Positions 32,971 to 40,822 of a stretch of DNA of 58,675 nucleotides are shown piece by piece. The notes under the pieces are model-generated. The model saw only the letters and a program-made list of their open reading frames with translations. It did no database searches and had not been told where the DNA came from. The stretch comes from Nanohaloarchaea archaeon B1-Br10_U2g1 (lineage in GTDB: Archaea; Nanohalarchaeota; Nanosalinia; Nanosalinales; Nanosalinaceae), in the NCBI GenBank assembly GCA_001563875.1, contig LKMN01000003.1:1-58675 (forward strand), given 5' to 3'. How positions within the stretch are numbered: position 1 is the first letter of the stretch; the number at the start of each line of letters is the position of its first letter. The position numbers and the translations under genes were made by a program.

Positions 32971-34077
32971 ATGGTTAAGAGAAAGCATATCCTCCCTCTA
33001 ATTATTCTGCTACTAGCCTCCACATCACTAGCAGGAAACATGGAAAAGACCAACATCACACTCCAGATGGAGGAAGAAGTAGAGGTAGGAGAGTACGTTA
33101 TAGAATACTATCAAGCCTCTCATGTCGACAACGAACAACGCCTGAAAATAGGTTACGATACCGGCACCACCCTTCAAGTGCTTGAAAATCTGAGAGGTGA
33201 GAATCTGTTTGAAATGGAGGGCGAAACCCTGAATGTATCGGAAGAGATAGGTATCAAGATCAACGAGCTAGGCAACTCAAGAGACGGCCTTTATATCGAT
33301 CTAAACGTAAGATCTGAGGAAGATGTTCTCAGCTCTGCACAGATGGAACTAGACACACCTTCAAGCATAAATGTCGGACAGGGAGAAGACACAACGATAC
33401 CTATAAAGCTATCAAACAACGGTTTAACAAATCAGACCTTCCAGCTTAACGCATCAGAATCCGATACAGTACAAACAGTATTTAGAAACGATGGCTTTAC
33501 AGTATCAGAAGTATTTGTAGAGGCAGGAGAGACCGAAACGGTAGATGCGGATATAAGTATCTCTCAACAGGCCGAACCGGAAACCCGTATAATGGAGTTC
33601 CAGGCAGAAAACATTTCATCTCTAACAGAGACAGTTAATATAGAGGTTGACGGCGCAGAGCGCCACGAAAGCATGAACCTTAACATAGGAGACCGTTTCA
33701 TAAGAGCAGAACCCGGAGAAACAATAGCAACAAGCCTAAGAGTAAGAAATAACGGAGAAGTGACACTGAACAATGTAGAGATAGATATTGAAGGACCTGA
33801 AGACTGGGAGCCAGATATGCAGCCAGAAGGTGTAGACACGATAGGGCCTTTCGAATCAGAAAATATCGATATAGATATAGATCTCCCGGCCAACGCAGAT
33901 ATAGGAGATGAATTTGTAGAAATCTCAGCCACCTCTGATGAATACACCCCTGAAGAAGCTGAGGAAGTGAGAATTAATGTTACAGAAGAAAGCAATATGA
34001 GCATAGTCGGGCTAGCCCTAATGGCTTTCAGTCTAATAATGCTTCTAGCTGTCTACAGAAAGTTTGGCCGGAGGTAA
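32971..34077 (+). CDS. Surface-anchored protein with NEW3/CARDB-like domains
   Basis: 368 residues: an N-terminal signal peptide (KRKHILPLIILLLASTSLAG), a large beta-rich acidic extracellular part, and a C-terminal membrane helix (MSIVGLALMAFSLIMLLAVY) ending FGRR. Two tandem immunoglobulin-like stretches (IPIKLSNNGLTNQTFQLNAS; SLRVRNNGEVTLNNVEIDIE with GPEDW) resemble NEW3/CARDB domains of archaeal surface proteins. It lies 6 bases before an ABC ATPase and its permease, so it likely works with that transporter, perhaps as a partner or cargo-binding subunit. Confidence 0.75.
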   Translation: MVKRKHILPLIILLLASTSLAGNMEKTNITLQMEEEVEVGEYVIEYYQASHVDNEQRLKIGYDTGTTLQVLENLRGENLFEMEGETLNVSEEIGIKINELGNSRDGLYIDLNVRSEEDVLSSAQMELDTPSSINVGQGEDTTIPIKLSNNGLTNQTFQLNASESDTVQTVFRNDGFTVSEVFVEAGETETVDADISISQQAEPETRIMEFQAENISSLTETVNIEVDGAERHESMNLNIGDRFIRAEPGETIATSLRVRNNGEVTLNNVEIDIEGPEDWEPDMQPEGVDTIGPFESENIDIDIDLPANADIGDEFVEISATSDEYTPEEAEEVRINVTEESNMSIVGLALMAFSLIMLLAVYRKFGRR

Positions 34078-34083
34078 AACTTA

Positions 34084-34980
34084 ATGACAGTTATAGAACT
34101 TGAAGGAGTAGAAAAAAGTTATGGAGATCTCAAAGTCTTGAAAGGAATCGATCTGGAAGTTGGGAGCGGAGAAATATTCGGAATACTCGGACCTAATGGA
34201 GTAGGGAAAACAACACTTTTCCAGACCATTATAGGGCTTTTAAAACAGGACTCGGGAAAAATAAAGATAAACGGCGAACTAAATGACCACAGCAAGGAAC
34301 TGAAGAGGAAGATAGGTTATCTGCCCTCCGATGTAAGTTTCTACGAAGACCGTTCCGCTAGAAAAAATCTGGAGTTTTTCTCTGATTTAGCGGATACAGA
34401 TCCCGATATTGACAGCCTTCTAGAAATGGCAGGTCTTGAAAACGATGCCTCAAGGAAGGTAGGAGAGTTCTCAACAGGTATGAAGAAAAGATTAGGTATC
34501 GCCCAGTCGCTGATAAAGGATCCTGAAATCATAATCTACGATGAACCTACGACAGGTTTAGATCCCGAAGGGAAAAAGGAGTTCAAAGACCTAGTGAGAA
34601 AAATTAACAGTGAAGGAGAAAAAACTATTGTAATCTCTTCACATATAACTACAGAGATAGATTCTCTCTGCGACAGATTCGCCATACTAAAGGACGGCAA
34701 AGTTGTTGCGAGCGGAACTAAAGAAGAGCTAGGTGATATATCGGATACCGATTACAGAATACTAATTGAAACCAGAGAACCAGAAAAAGTTGAAGAAATT
34801 CTAGAAGAAGATAAAAGAGACTTTGAGAGAAACAAAGACCGTCTCACCGTAAGGACCCGGGAAGATATACGCAACCAGCTTTTCCAAAAGTTTACAGAAG
34901 AAGAGATTGATATAAAGAAAATCGAGCTAAAAGAGGAAACCCTCGAAACAACATATCTAAGACTTACAAGTGGTAACTGA
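34084..34980 (+). CDS. ABC transporter ATP-binding protein
   Basis: 298-residue ABC-2-type ATPase. Walker A GPNGVGKTT, Q-loop region near DHSKELKRKIGYLPSD, signature FSTGMKKRLGIAQS, Walker B EIIIYDEPTTGLDPEG and H-loop VISSHITTEIDSL are present. The C-terminal 70 residues (ILIETREPEKVEEILEEDKR) form the extra domain common in exporters of this type. One base overlaps the permease gene (TGATG). Cargo unknown. Confidence 0.92.
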   Translation: MTVIELEGVEKSYGDLKVLKGIDLEVGSGEIFGILGPNGVGKTTLFQTIIGLLKQDSGKIKINGELNDHSKELKRKIGYLPSDVSFYEDRSARKNLEFFSDLADTDPDIDSLLEMAGLENDASRKVGEFSTGMKKRLGIAQSLIKDPEIIIYDEPTTGLDPEGKKEFKDLVRKINSEGEKTIVISSHITTEIDSLCDRFAILKDGKVVASGTKEELGDISDTDYRILIETREPEKVEEILEEDKRDFERNKDRLTVRTREDIRNQLFQKFTEEEIDIKKIELKEETLETTYLRLTSGN

Positions 34981-35972
34981 TGGGATCTAAATGGGATATA
35001 GGTCGGAAACAGCTTGAAGACACCTTTTCCAGCAAAAAGTTTCTGCTAATCTTCGGTCTATTCCTACTCCTATCACTTGGATCCGTACATATAGGTGTTG
35101 GAGAGTACGAGGACGAAATGGAAAGATACGAGTCAGGAGACACAGGTATAGGAAACCAGGTCCCTGAACCACCCTCACTAGTCGAAACCTTTCAGCTTAT
35201 GGTAGGTTTCAATCTTCCTCTAGCCGCCGCGATATTGGCCCTACTTTTAAGCTATAATTCGATATCCAAAGAAAGAGAAGAGGGCACTATCGAACTTCTT
35301 TTATCCTATCCTGTATATAGAGATGAAGTTATTAATGGGAAATTTTTATCAGGACTATTCACAGTCGCAATCGCGCTACTCGTTGCATTCATCGCTTCTT
35401 CAGGATATGCAGTTTACAGGACCGGTGTAGCTCCCAACTTAACCGAGGTAGCAAGAATAGGCTACATGTGGTTAGGTAGTGTAGTATACATGGCTTTCTT
35501 CTACGGACTAGGAATCTTTCTTTCTACAGTGTTCCGATCAAGCAGAAGAGCGCTCATAACAGGGATGATAATTCTAGGTATTTTCCTTGCAACACCTTTC
35601 ATCGCCGGAATAGCCTCTGATTATATCTACCCTTACGAAGACGAACCTCAACCACGTGAAGAAGTCGAGTTTGTGGAAGGAGGGGCGACAACAGAAGTAG
35701 AAACATTTCCCGGAGAAACCTCAGATAGAACAGATAGAGCTGCCGTAAGAGCTGAGCGTGATCGCTTCGTGGACCAAGTATCTCGTTTCTCGCCTTCCAC
35801 CAGCTACACCAACTACATGGGAATAATAATAGGTAACGATTACGATACAGAGTTCCCGCCTACATTGGGAGAGAGCTTAGAACAGTCTTTTGGCTATATA
35901 GTATTTCTGTTTAGCCAGACTATGTTAGTGTTTGCAGCCTCATACGCCGTATTTATGAGACAGGACCTCTAG
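34980..35972 (+). CDS. ABC-2 type transporter permease
   Basis: 330-residue integral membrane protein with about six hydrophobic segments. An N-terminal helix (LLIFGLFLLLSLGSVHIGVG) is followed by an outer loop and then SYNSISKEREEGTIELLLSYP, the conserved ABC-2 permease motif after helix 2. A large extracellular acidic loop (about residues 215-275) precedes the last helix. Its ATPase is directly upstream; NosY- and GldF-like permeases have this layout. Substrate unknown. Confidence 0.88.
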   Translation: MGSKWDIGRKQLEDTFSSKKFLLIFGLFLLLSLGSVHIGVGEYEDEMERYESGDTGIGNQVPEPPSLVETFQLMVGFNLPLAAAILALLLSYNSISKEREEGTIELLLSYPVYRDEVINGKFLSGLFTVAIALLVAFIASSGYAVYRTGVAPNLTEVARIGYMWLGSVVYMAFFYGLGIFLSTVFRSSRRALITGMIILGIFLATPFIAGIASDYIYPYEDEPQPREEVEFVEGGATTEVETFPGETSDRTDRAAVRAERDRFVDQVSRFSPSTSYTNYMGIIIGNDYDTEFPPTLGESLEQSFGYIVFLFSQTMLVFAASYAVFMRQDL

Positions 35973-36010
35973 ACAAGACTATATAGGTTTAATCGATGAA
36001 GAAATTGATA

Positions 36011-36083
36011 GGCGGGGTAGTGTAGCGGACTATCATCGTACCCCGGGGCGGTACGGACGGGGGTTCAAATCCTCCCCCTGCCA
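36011..36083 (+). tRNA. tRNA-Pro(GGG) with C33
   Basis: 73-base tRNA. Acceptor GGCGGGG pairs with CCCTGCC (36076-36082, one G-T pair), discriminator A. Anticodon stem GTACC/GGTAC (36038-36042, 36050-36054) encloses CCGGGGC; anticodon GGG at 36045-36047. Position 33 is C (36044) where U is almost universal. T-arm GGGGGTTCAAATCCTCC is regular. A D-arm like that of tRNA-Gln confirms the alignment. No intron. Confidence 0.88.
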
Positions 36084-36164
36084 ACCCTAGTTCAGCTTAA
36101 CAACTAATTCTCTGTAATAATTCTTCTATTAACAGACAGCTGTTTTGTTTTTAGTGAGTGCTTA

Positions 36165-36776
36165 ATGACAGAAAAATACAGTAGACGGCATATCATCGGT
36201 TTAGGCAGTATAATATCTGTCTCTGGCTGCTTGAACTGGGTCCCGGGAACAGAAGATAACGACACAAATGATCCGGAGACACATCCCGAAATTGCCGCAC
36301 TCTCTGAAGAAGCAGAAAACCAGATCCGTGATGAAGAGATACTAATTCCTTATGAAGAAGCAGATAATAGGATATTAGCAGACACTGTAGAAGTAGAACC
36401 AAGCATGATTAGAGAAGTCGGGATAGGAGATGCACAGGAGTACAGAGTCAGTGCCGAACTCGAACTAGGCCGCAATGCAGATGATTTAGTCGGATACGTT
36501 GATGAAGATAGAGAAACTCTAATTGAAAAGGTAAGCGAACCCTCATACGATATGACCACAGTAGTTTTTGAGAACCTAGAGGAGTACGATGCAGAAGAAA
36601 GAAACGTACACCAAACAAGGATAACACAGTACCAAACACGGTTCCATGGGAGAGACGACAACTTTGTACATTATCGGCTAAGTAACGAAGAACTAAGAGA
36701 GCTGGAAGACGAGGAAGAATACCTCGAAAACTTTAGAAACAATGCAGATGTCTATATAGACAGTGAAACCTATTAA
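36165..36776 (+). CDS. Tat-exported lipoprotein of unknown function
   Basis: 203 residues with a twin-arginine signal: YSRRHIIGLGSIISVSGC, in which the RR is followed by a hydrophobic stretch and a lipobox VSGC (Cys24), the form haloarchaea use for Tat lipoproteins. The mature part is acidic, with no recognised domain; it is mixed helix/strand (EYRVSAELELGRNADDLVGY). Its stop codon shares a TTAA palindrome with the convergent phosphate transporter gene. Probably anchored to the outer membrane face, folded before export. Confidence 0.75.
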   Translation: MTEKYSRRHIIGLGSIISVSGCLNWVPGTEDNDTNDPETHPEIAALSEEAENQIRDEEILIPYEEADNRILADTVEVEPSMIREVGIGDAQEYRVSAELELGRNADDLVGYVDEDRETLIEKVSEPSYDMTTVVFENLEEYDAEERNVHQTRITQYQTRFHGRDDNFVHYRLSNEELRELEDEEEYLENFRNNADVYIDSETY

Positions 36777-37708
36777 TAGACCAAATAACCTATTCCTGCT
36801 GTCAATGCAACCGCCAAGAAAAAAGCGCTAATCCATGCTAAAACCGTAAACCCTATTTTTGACATGTCGTTGTTTGACTTGCCTTCAACCATCCCGCTGC
36901 CGATGACCGCTGCAATAATAGCTAGATTGGCTGATATAGGTGCACCTATCATAACACCTGCCTGTGCCGTTATACCCCCTGCTGCAAGAGCTGCTATCGA
37001 ACGCCTAGGACCTATATTCGAATAATCATAAGAAACAGCTTTTATTATACGTGGAGAATACATCCAAGTACCTAAAAGTATGGAAACAGCTCCAAAAGAC
37101 AATAAAAATATTTTAGAGTAATCCAAAGCAGCCATAGGGCCAGATACAAGACCTACTGAACCCGCACCCGTAGTATAAGCCATGTAGGAGGCCGAAATAA
37201 CTAGTAGATACCTTATAGGTTTTTTGGCATCTTTAGGTATATACCTTTGCAAGACTATTGCTGTCACATACGCAATTATCAGAGAGGCCACAGGAACCGC
37301 AAACCAGTAGGCAACAATATCAAAGAGTTCCGACCAGTTTACAGCACCTCCAAAACCATATGCACTACCCACAACTGCTCCAGTTGTTGTAAAGGCTGTA
37401 GGCATAGGATAATCTGTTAAAACACTTACAATGACTAATAAACCTGCAACAAAGAGTATTGTTGCTGCCTGAGCCACCTGTATCTCAGTTGTTAGTAATC
37501 CGGAACCCATGGTCTCAGCCACGTTATGGCCCTGTAAAATCGATCCTAGAAATGCAAAGACTCCTGCAACCAAAGCAGCTCTAAGAACATTCATTGCTCC
37601 GGAAGAACTTACAGGCCCAAAAGTCGCAGCAACACTTGATGCTCCTATGGATATACCCATAAAGAGAGCTGCAACCATAGTTACTAGCGTTATAAGCTCT
37701 ATCATCAA
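36773..37708 (-). CDS. pit: Inorganic phosphate transporter, PiT family
   Basis: 311-residue membrane protein with roughly eight to ten hydrophobic segments. The paired PiT-type motifs are GISIGASSVAATFGPV near the N-terminus and GGITAQAGVMIGAPISANLA in the second half, corresponding to the GANDVANA-like repeats in variant form. It likely imports phosphate with Na+ or H+. In many genomes a PhoU-like DUF47 protein accompanies PiT; here a DUF5828-like gene is directly upstream with a 4-base overlap instead. Confidence 0.88.
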   Translation of the reverse strand: MMIELITLVTMVAALFMGISIGASSVAATFGPVSSSGAMNVLRAALVAGVFAFLGSILQGHNVAETMGSGLLTTEIQVAQAATILFVAGLLVIVSVLTDYPMPTAFTTTGAVVGSAYGFGGAVNWSELFDIVAYWFAVPVASLIIAYVTAIVLQRYIPKDAKKPIRYLLVISASYMAYTTGAGSVGLVSGPMAALDYSKIFLLSFGAVSILLGTWMYSPRIIKAVSYDYSNIGPRRSIAALAAGGITAQAGVMIGAPISANLAIIAAVIGSGMVEGKSNNDMSKIGFTVLAWISAFFLAVALTAGIGYLVY

Positions 37709-38175
37709 TTATATTCCCTAAATCTGTCTTTCAATTGTCTTCTACTGTCCTCATCCGGAACATTGACACCAAAGCGATAGACGCCATCTTTATGGCTACG
37801 CATATCCACCGAGAAGTCTTCTGTATCGAAGAAAAATGGATTAAATCTCAACATCATGTCTGAGTAGACAGCCTCCTCAACTTTACGGACTGAAATAATC
37901 GTTTTTGAGGCAACAAAGTTGGAAACTTCTTCAGATGCGTCTTTGAGCTTTCTATTCGGGTTTTCATTATTACCTATTTTTTTACCGGCTTCTACAACTC
38001 TTTTGGTCGCTTTTACCAAGTCTTTAGATCCATCAGACTTTTTCTCCGATTTCTTAAGATCTATAGAGGCGTGCTCAACCGTCTTCTCCCTCAGTTCTTC
38101 GAATCCTTCTTCAGTACGAGGCCTCCATTTTCTGTAACGTCTTAAAGATTTATCTTGTATTGAAGTGTCCTTCAT
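37705..38175 (-). pseudogene. DUF5828-like protein, C-terminal part of a frameshifted gene
   Basis: 156 residues matching the haloarchaeal DUF5828 family as I recall it: KWRPRTEEGFEELREKTVEH and AVYSDMMLRFNPFFFDTEDF, plus a C-terminal YRFGVNVPDEDSRRQLKDRF. The N-terminal part is in another frame just upstream (38172-38273). Joined by a one-base insertion, the two reading frames align without gaps to the paralogue at 38390-38974 across this joint. It may be a frameshifted gene, a sequencing error, or two coupled frames (ATGA overlap). It sits beside the PiT gene. Confidence 0.6.
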
Positions 38176-38273
38176 ACCTCCTCGACTTCTTCAGCGAATT
38201 CGGTTATTTCGTCCCACTCTCCTTCTTTTTCTATTCCTGAATTAGTGTGCGTAACATTCTCGGGATTGGACAT
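38172..38273 (-). pseudogene. N-terminal fragment of the split DUF5828-like gene
   Basis: 33-codon frame MSNPENVTHTNSGIEKEGEW followed by DEITEFAEEVEEV and TGA. TNSGIEKEGEWDEITEFAEE matches TNSGVEKEGDIEEVAEFAED of the paralogue (38390-38974). Its TGA overlaps the ATG of the downstream part, one frame off. It is too short to be called by length but clearly homologous. Confidence 0.65.
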
Positions 38274-38389
38274 TCTATATCTACCCATAAGATACCCTGG
38301 TTAAAAAGCGTATCCTTACCCCCAACTCTCTTCAAACTCAGAGACTAAGAAAAACAGTTCTCTTTATAGGTTATAGTAAAGAAGCTTCT

Positions 38390-38974
38390 CTAGTTATCAG
38401 GATTTTTTACATCTTCCTTGAGACTGTCTCTCTTTTCATCGTCTTTAATACTTATATTCAGATCGTATTTTCCAGATCTTTTTCTCCTAAGATCGGCAAA
38501 AACCTCTTCCGAACTGAAGTAAAGGTCGTTAAACTTCAGCATCAGACGTTTGTAGATATTTATCTCAACAAACTCTAGAGCCTTAGTGAGAACATATAGT
38601 AACGGACTGAAAACTCCTTTCACCATATTTTCCAGTTCCCTACCCGGAGGCCTCTTCTGATCAACTATCTTTCTCTCTGCCTTCTCTGCCTCCTTTTCAA
38701 CCTCATTTATACCTTCTTTAACTCCAGGAAGATCTTCTTCAAGCTCTTTCTCTTTCCTAACTGCTGAATCAACAGTTTTATCTTCCATATCTGTTATACT
38801 ATCTTCTTTTCTTGGACGCCATTTATCGAACTCCTCAACTGTCTTCTCGTCAACGTCCTCTTCTTTGAGAGCATCTTCTACATCTTCTGCAAACTCGGCG
38901 ACCTCCTCAATGTCTCCTTCCTTTTCTACACCCGAATTTGTCTCTTTCAGCTTCTCATCTTCAGAATCTGCCAT
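38390..38974 (-). CDS. DUF5828-like protein, intact paralogue
   Basis: 194 residues, acidic. N-terminal helix pair (VAEFAEDVEDALKEEDVDEK), the EEFDKWRPRKEDSITDMED signature, long helices (LPGVKEGINEVEKEAEKAER) and a C-terminal beta part KRLMLKFNDLYFSSEEVFAD, NLSIKDDEKR-like end. The layout fits the haloarchaeal DUF5828 family; function unknown, no membrane segment. It is intact, unlike its neighbour. Confidence 0.65.
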   Translation of the reverse strand: MADSEDEKLKETNSGVEKEGDIEEVAEFAEDVEDALKEEDVDEKTVEEFDKWRPRKEDSITDMEDKTVDSAVRKEKELEEDLPGVKEGINEVEKEAEKAERKIVDQKRPPGRELENMVKGVFSPLLYVLTKALEFVEINIYKRLMLKFNDLYFSSEEVFADLRRKRSGKYDLNISIKDDEKRDSLKEDVKNPDN

Positions 38975-39014
38975 GCCCGGTAAGAAATAGGATGCTACGA
39001 CATAAAAAGCCCCG

Positions 39015-39614
39015 CTAAATCATTTTCTTGCGCTTGAGTTCTTCATGAACTCTGTCAAAGACTTCTTGTTTCGTCATCGATGCATCAATTAGCACGATTT
39101 CTTCCTCAAGCTCTTCAACAAGATTACTATACTTTAGAACCACTTCTTCTTGAAAATCAAGCTCTTCAAATATATTACCATCTTTTCCTCTGTTCTCTAC
39201 CCTTGACATACCTTCCTCAGCAGAAACATCCAGAATTATAGTCAAGTCCGGTTTCAAAGCAGATCTGTTCAGCTCTTCAACCCATTCTCTTTTGGCCCCC
39301 ATAACAGGTTGGTAGACGAGAGATGAGTGATAGTATCTATCACATACAACAGTTTCTCCGTTTTTGAGTCGAGGTATTATCTCTTCTTCAAGATGAACCA
39401 TCCTGTCCGCCGCAAAGCCTAATGCCACTGTTTCCGGAGAGTAATCTTCAGAAGATATAAGTCGGTCTACTTTTTCACCTATCTTGTTTCCTGAGGGCTC
39501 ATAAGTCCAGTGAGCATCTAAATCCTCTGCTAGCTTCTCTGACTGTGTTGTGGTTCCTGCACCGTCGGCGCCTTCAATTACGATAAATTTACCAGAGTAA
39601 GAGTTCTCGTCCAT
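39015..39614 (-). CDS. tmk: Thymidylate kinase
   Basis: 199-residue dTMP kinase, making dTDP for DNA synthesis. P-loop GADGAGTTTQ (the usual lysine of GxxGxGKT is T here), DR(Y/F)-type CDRYYHSSLVYQPVMGA, and LIDLDVSAEEGMSRVENRGK-like lid ILDVSAEEGMSRVENRGK are all recognised. I recall similar GAGTTTQ P-loops in some other Tmks, so activity is likely. It forms a thymidylate set with glyA, thyA and folA nearby. Confidence 0.92.
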   Translation of the reverse strand: MDENSYSGKFIVIEGADGAGTTTQSEKLAEDLDAHWTYEPSGNKIGEKVDRLISSEDYSPETVALGFAADRMVHLEEEIIPRLKNGETVVCDRYYHSSLVYQPVMGAKREWVEELNRSALKPDLTIILDVSAEEGMSRVENRGKDGNIFEELDFQEEVVLKYSNLVEELEEEIVLIDASMTKQEVFDRVHEELKRKKMI

Positions 39615-39673
39615 TACAGAATGTAGTCATAGAGCCGAGCTATTTAAAATGAGATGAGTATACTTCTTACATT

Positions 39674-40327
39674 ATGCTGGCGAAGCATGAGCTCAAGAGT
39701 CTGGGAATAGGCTCAGCATTGGTACTAGTAAACATTGCTTTAATGCTTGTATTTGCCAGAACATTCTTAGTAGATGTCTTCAACTATGTGTGGAGTTTAG
39801 GCGCTATAATAGGAATTATTGCTTATGCAGTACCTCTAATTGCAGGAAGCTGGCTAGGAAGAAAAGGTATCGAGCAAGAAAACCTTGGTCTGGCCGGTAT
39901 TGGCATCTCCCTTTTAATGCTTGCATATGGATCATTCGGCGCAGGAGTAATAGGAGCAATAGAAACTATTGAAACACAGGTACTGGTTTTAGCTGTAACA
40001 GCGTTGATAACAACATTAATAACAACTTTAGCTGGGCTATACGTCTACTGGACAGATAGAAATCTCAATAGAACTGGTTACTACTCAAATATCGCGTTCC
40101 TAGGCGTTTTCCTTACAGGATTTATAGGTACCTTCTTCCTACCGCTACTAATTCTGACCTTCCTGCTCGCATTTACAGGATTCCTTCTATACCTAATATA
40201 TGAAGTCTGGAGAATGAAAACTGAGGCAGTGAGCCCCGAGCTTACAGGCTTAGGACTTTACATCGCTTACGCAGGTGTCTTCATCCACGTGCTTCAGATT
40301 GTAGCCCGGTACTATATAGAAGATTAA
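39674..40327 (+). CDS. Multi-pass membrane protein, possibly BI-1 (Bax inhibitor-1) family
   Basis: 217 residues with seven hydrophobic segments and little soluble sequence. The end (GFLLYLIYEVWRMKT, then LYIAYAGVFIHVLQIVARYY) and TLAGLYVYWTDRNLNRTGYY resemble the BI-1/YccA family's conserved last helices and loop. The overall seven-helix layout agrees. The match is by eye and partial. BI-1 proteins are proposed to be proton- or calcium-leak channels. It is divergent from tmk. Confidence 0.6.
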   Translation: MLAKHELKSLGIGSALVLVNIALMLVFARTFLVDVFNYVWSLGAIIGIIAYAVPLIAGSWLGRKGIEQENLGLAGIGISLLMLAYGSFGAGVIGAIETIETQVLVLAVTALITTLITTLAGLYVYWTDRNLNRTGYYSNIAFLGVFLTGFIGTFFLPLLILTFLLAFTGFLLYLIYEVWRMKTEAVSPELTGLGLYIAYAGVFIHVLQIVARYYIED

Positions 40328-40363
40328 AAACGAGTTAAACGCACCACCTCAAGTTGTTGTTCT

Positions 40364-40795
40364 ATGAAGTACTCCTTGAGAAAAGCTGTTACACGCATAG
40401 AAAGACGCATACTGCCTTTGATTGGAAAAATACTGTGGCCTCCTACAGGAGCGAACGTGGTATGCTGGACCAGTAAAGACAGAGAAGAGCTTATCCTACT
40501 TGATATAGATGGAAATTACAACCTTCCTGCCGGCATGATAGAACAAGGAGAACATCCGAGAGAAGCTTCCGAACGAGAGTTCAAGGAAGAAACAGGACTT
40601 AATCTAGAGATTGAAAACTTTTTAGGTGTTAAGACCGCTTGGAACGGAATATCTGGCCTCCACTTCTTCTACGAAGCTATTTTGACCGACGATTTCGAGA
40701 AGAAGACGTCAGGATGGGAAGGAGAGCCCAAGATAATTGATAAAGAAGAAATCAGCGGGATGCTGGAGAAACTTCCTTCTCCGAAAGAAACATAG
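40364..40795 (+). CDS. Nudix hydrolase
   Basis: 143 residues with an intact Nudix box GMIEQGEHPREASEREFKEE followed by TGL (residues 57-79; GX5EX7REXXEEXG), which binds Mg2+ and hydrolyses nucleoside diphosphate-linked substrates. N-terminal basic helix (RIERRILPLIGKILW) precedes. Substrate cannot be told. Between a membrane protein and glyA. Confidence 0.88.
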   Translation: MKYSLRKAVTRIERRILPLIGKILWPPTGANVVCWTSKDREELILLDIDGNYNLPAGMIEQGEHPREASEREFKEETGLNLEIENFLGVKTAWNGISGLHFFYEAILTDDFEKKTSGWEGEPKIIDKEEISGMLEKLPSPKET

Positions 40796-40822
40796 TGACC
40801 GAACACCAAAACAAATCTTAGT

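Noticed and set aside
17251-36083. Possible integration at tRNA genes
   Set aside because: No integrase, direct repeats or phage-like genes were seen next to any of the four tRNAs.
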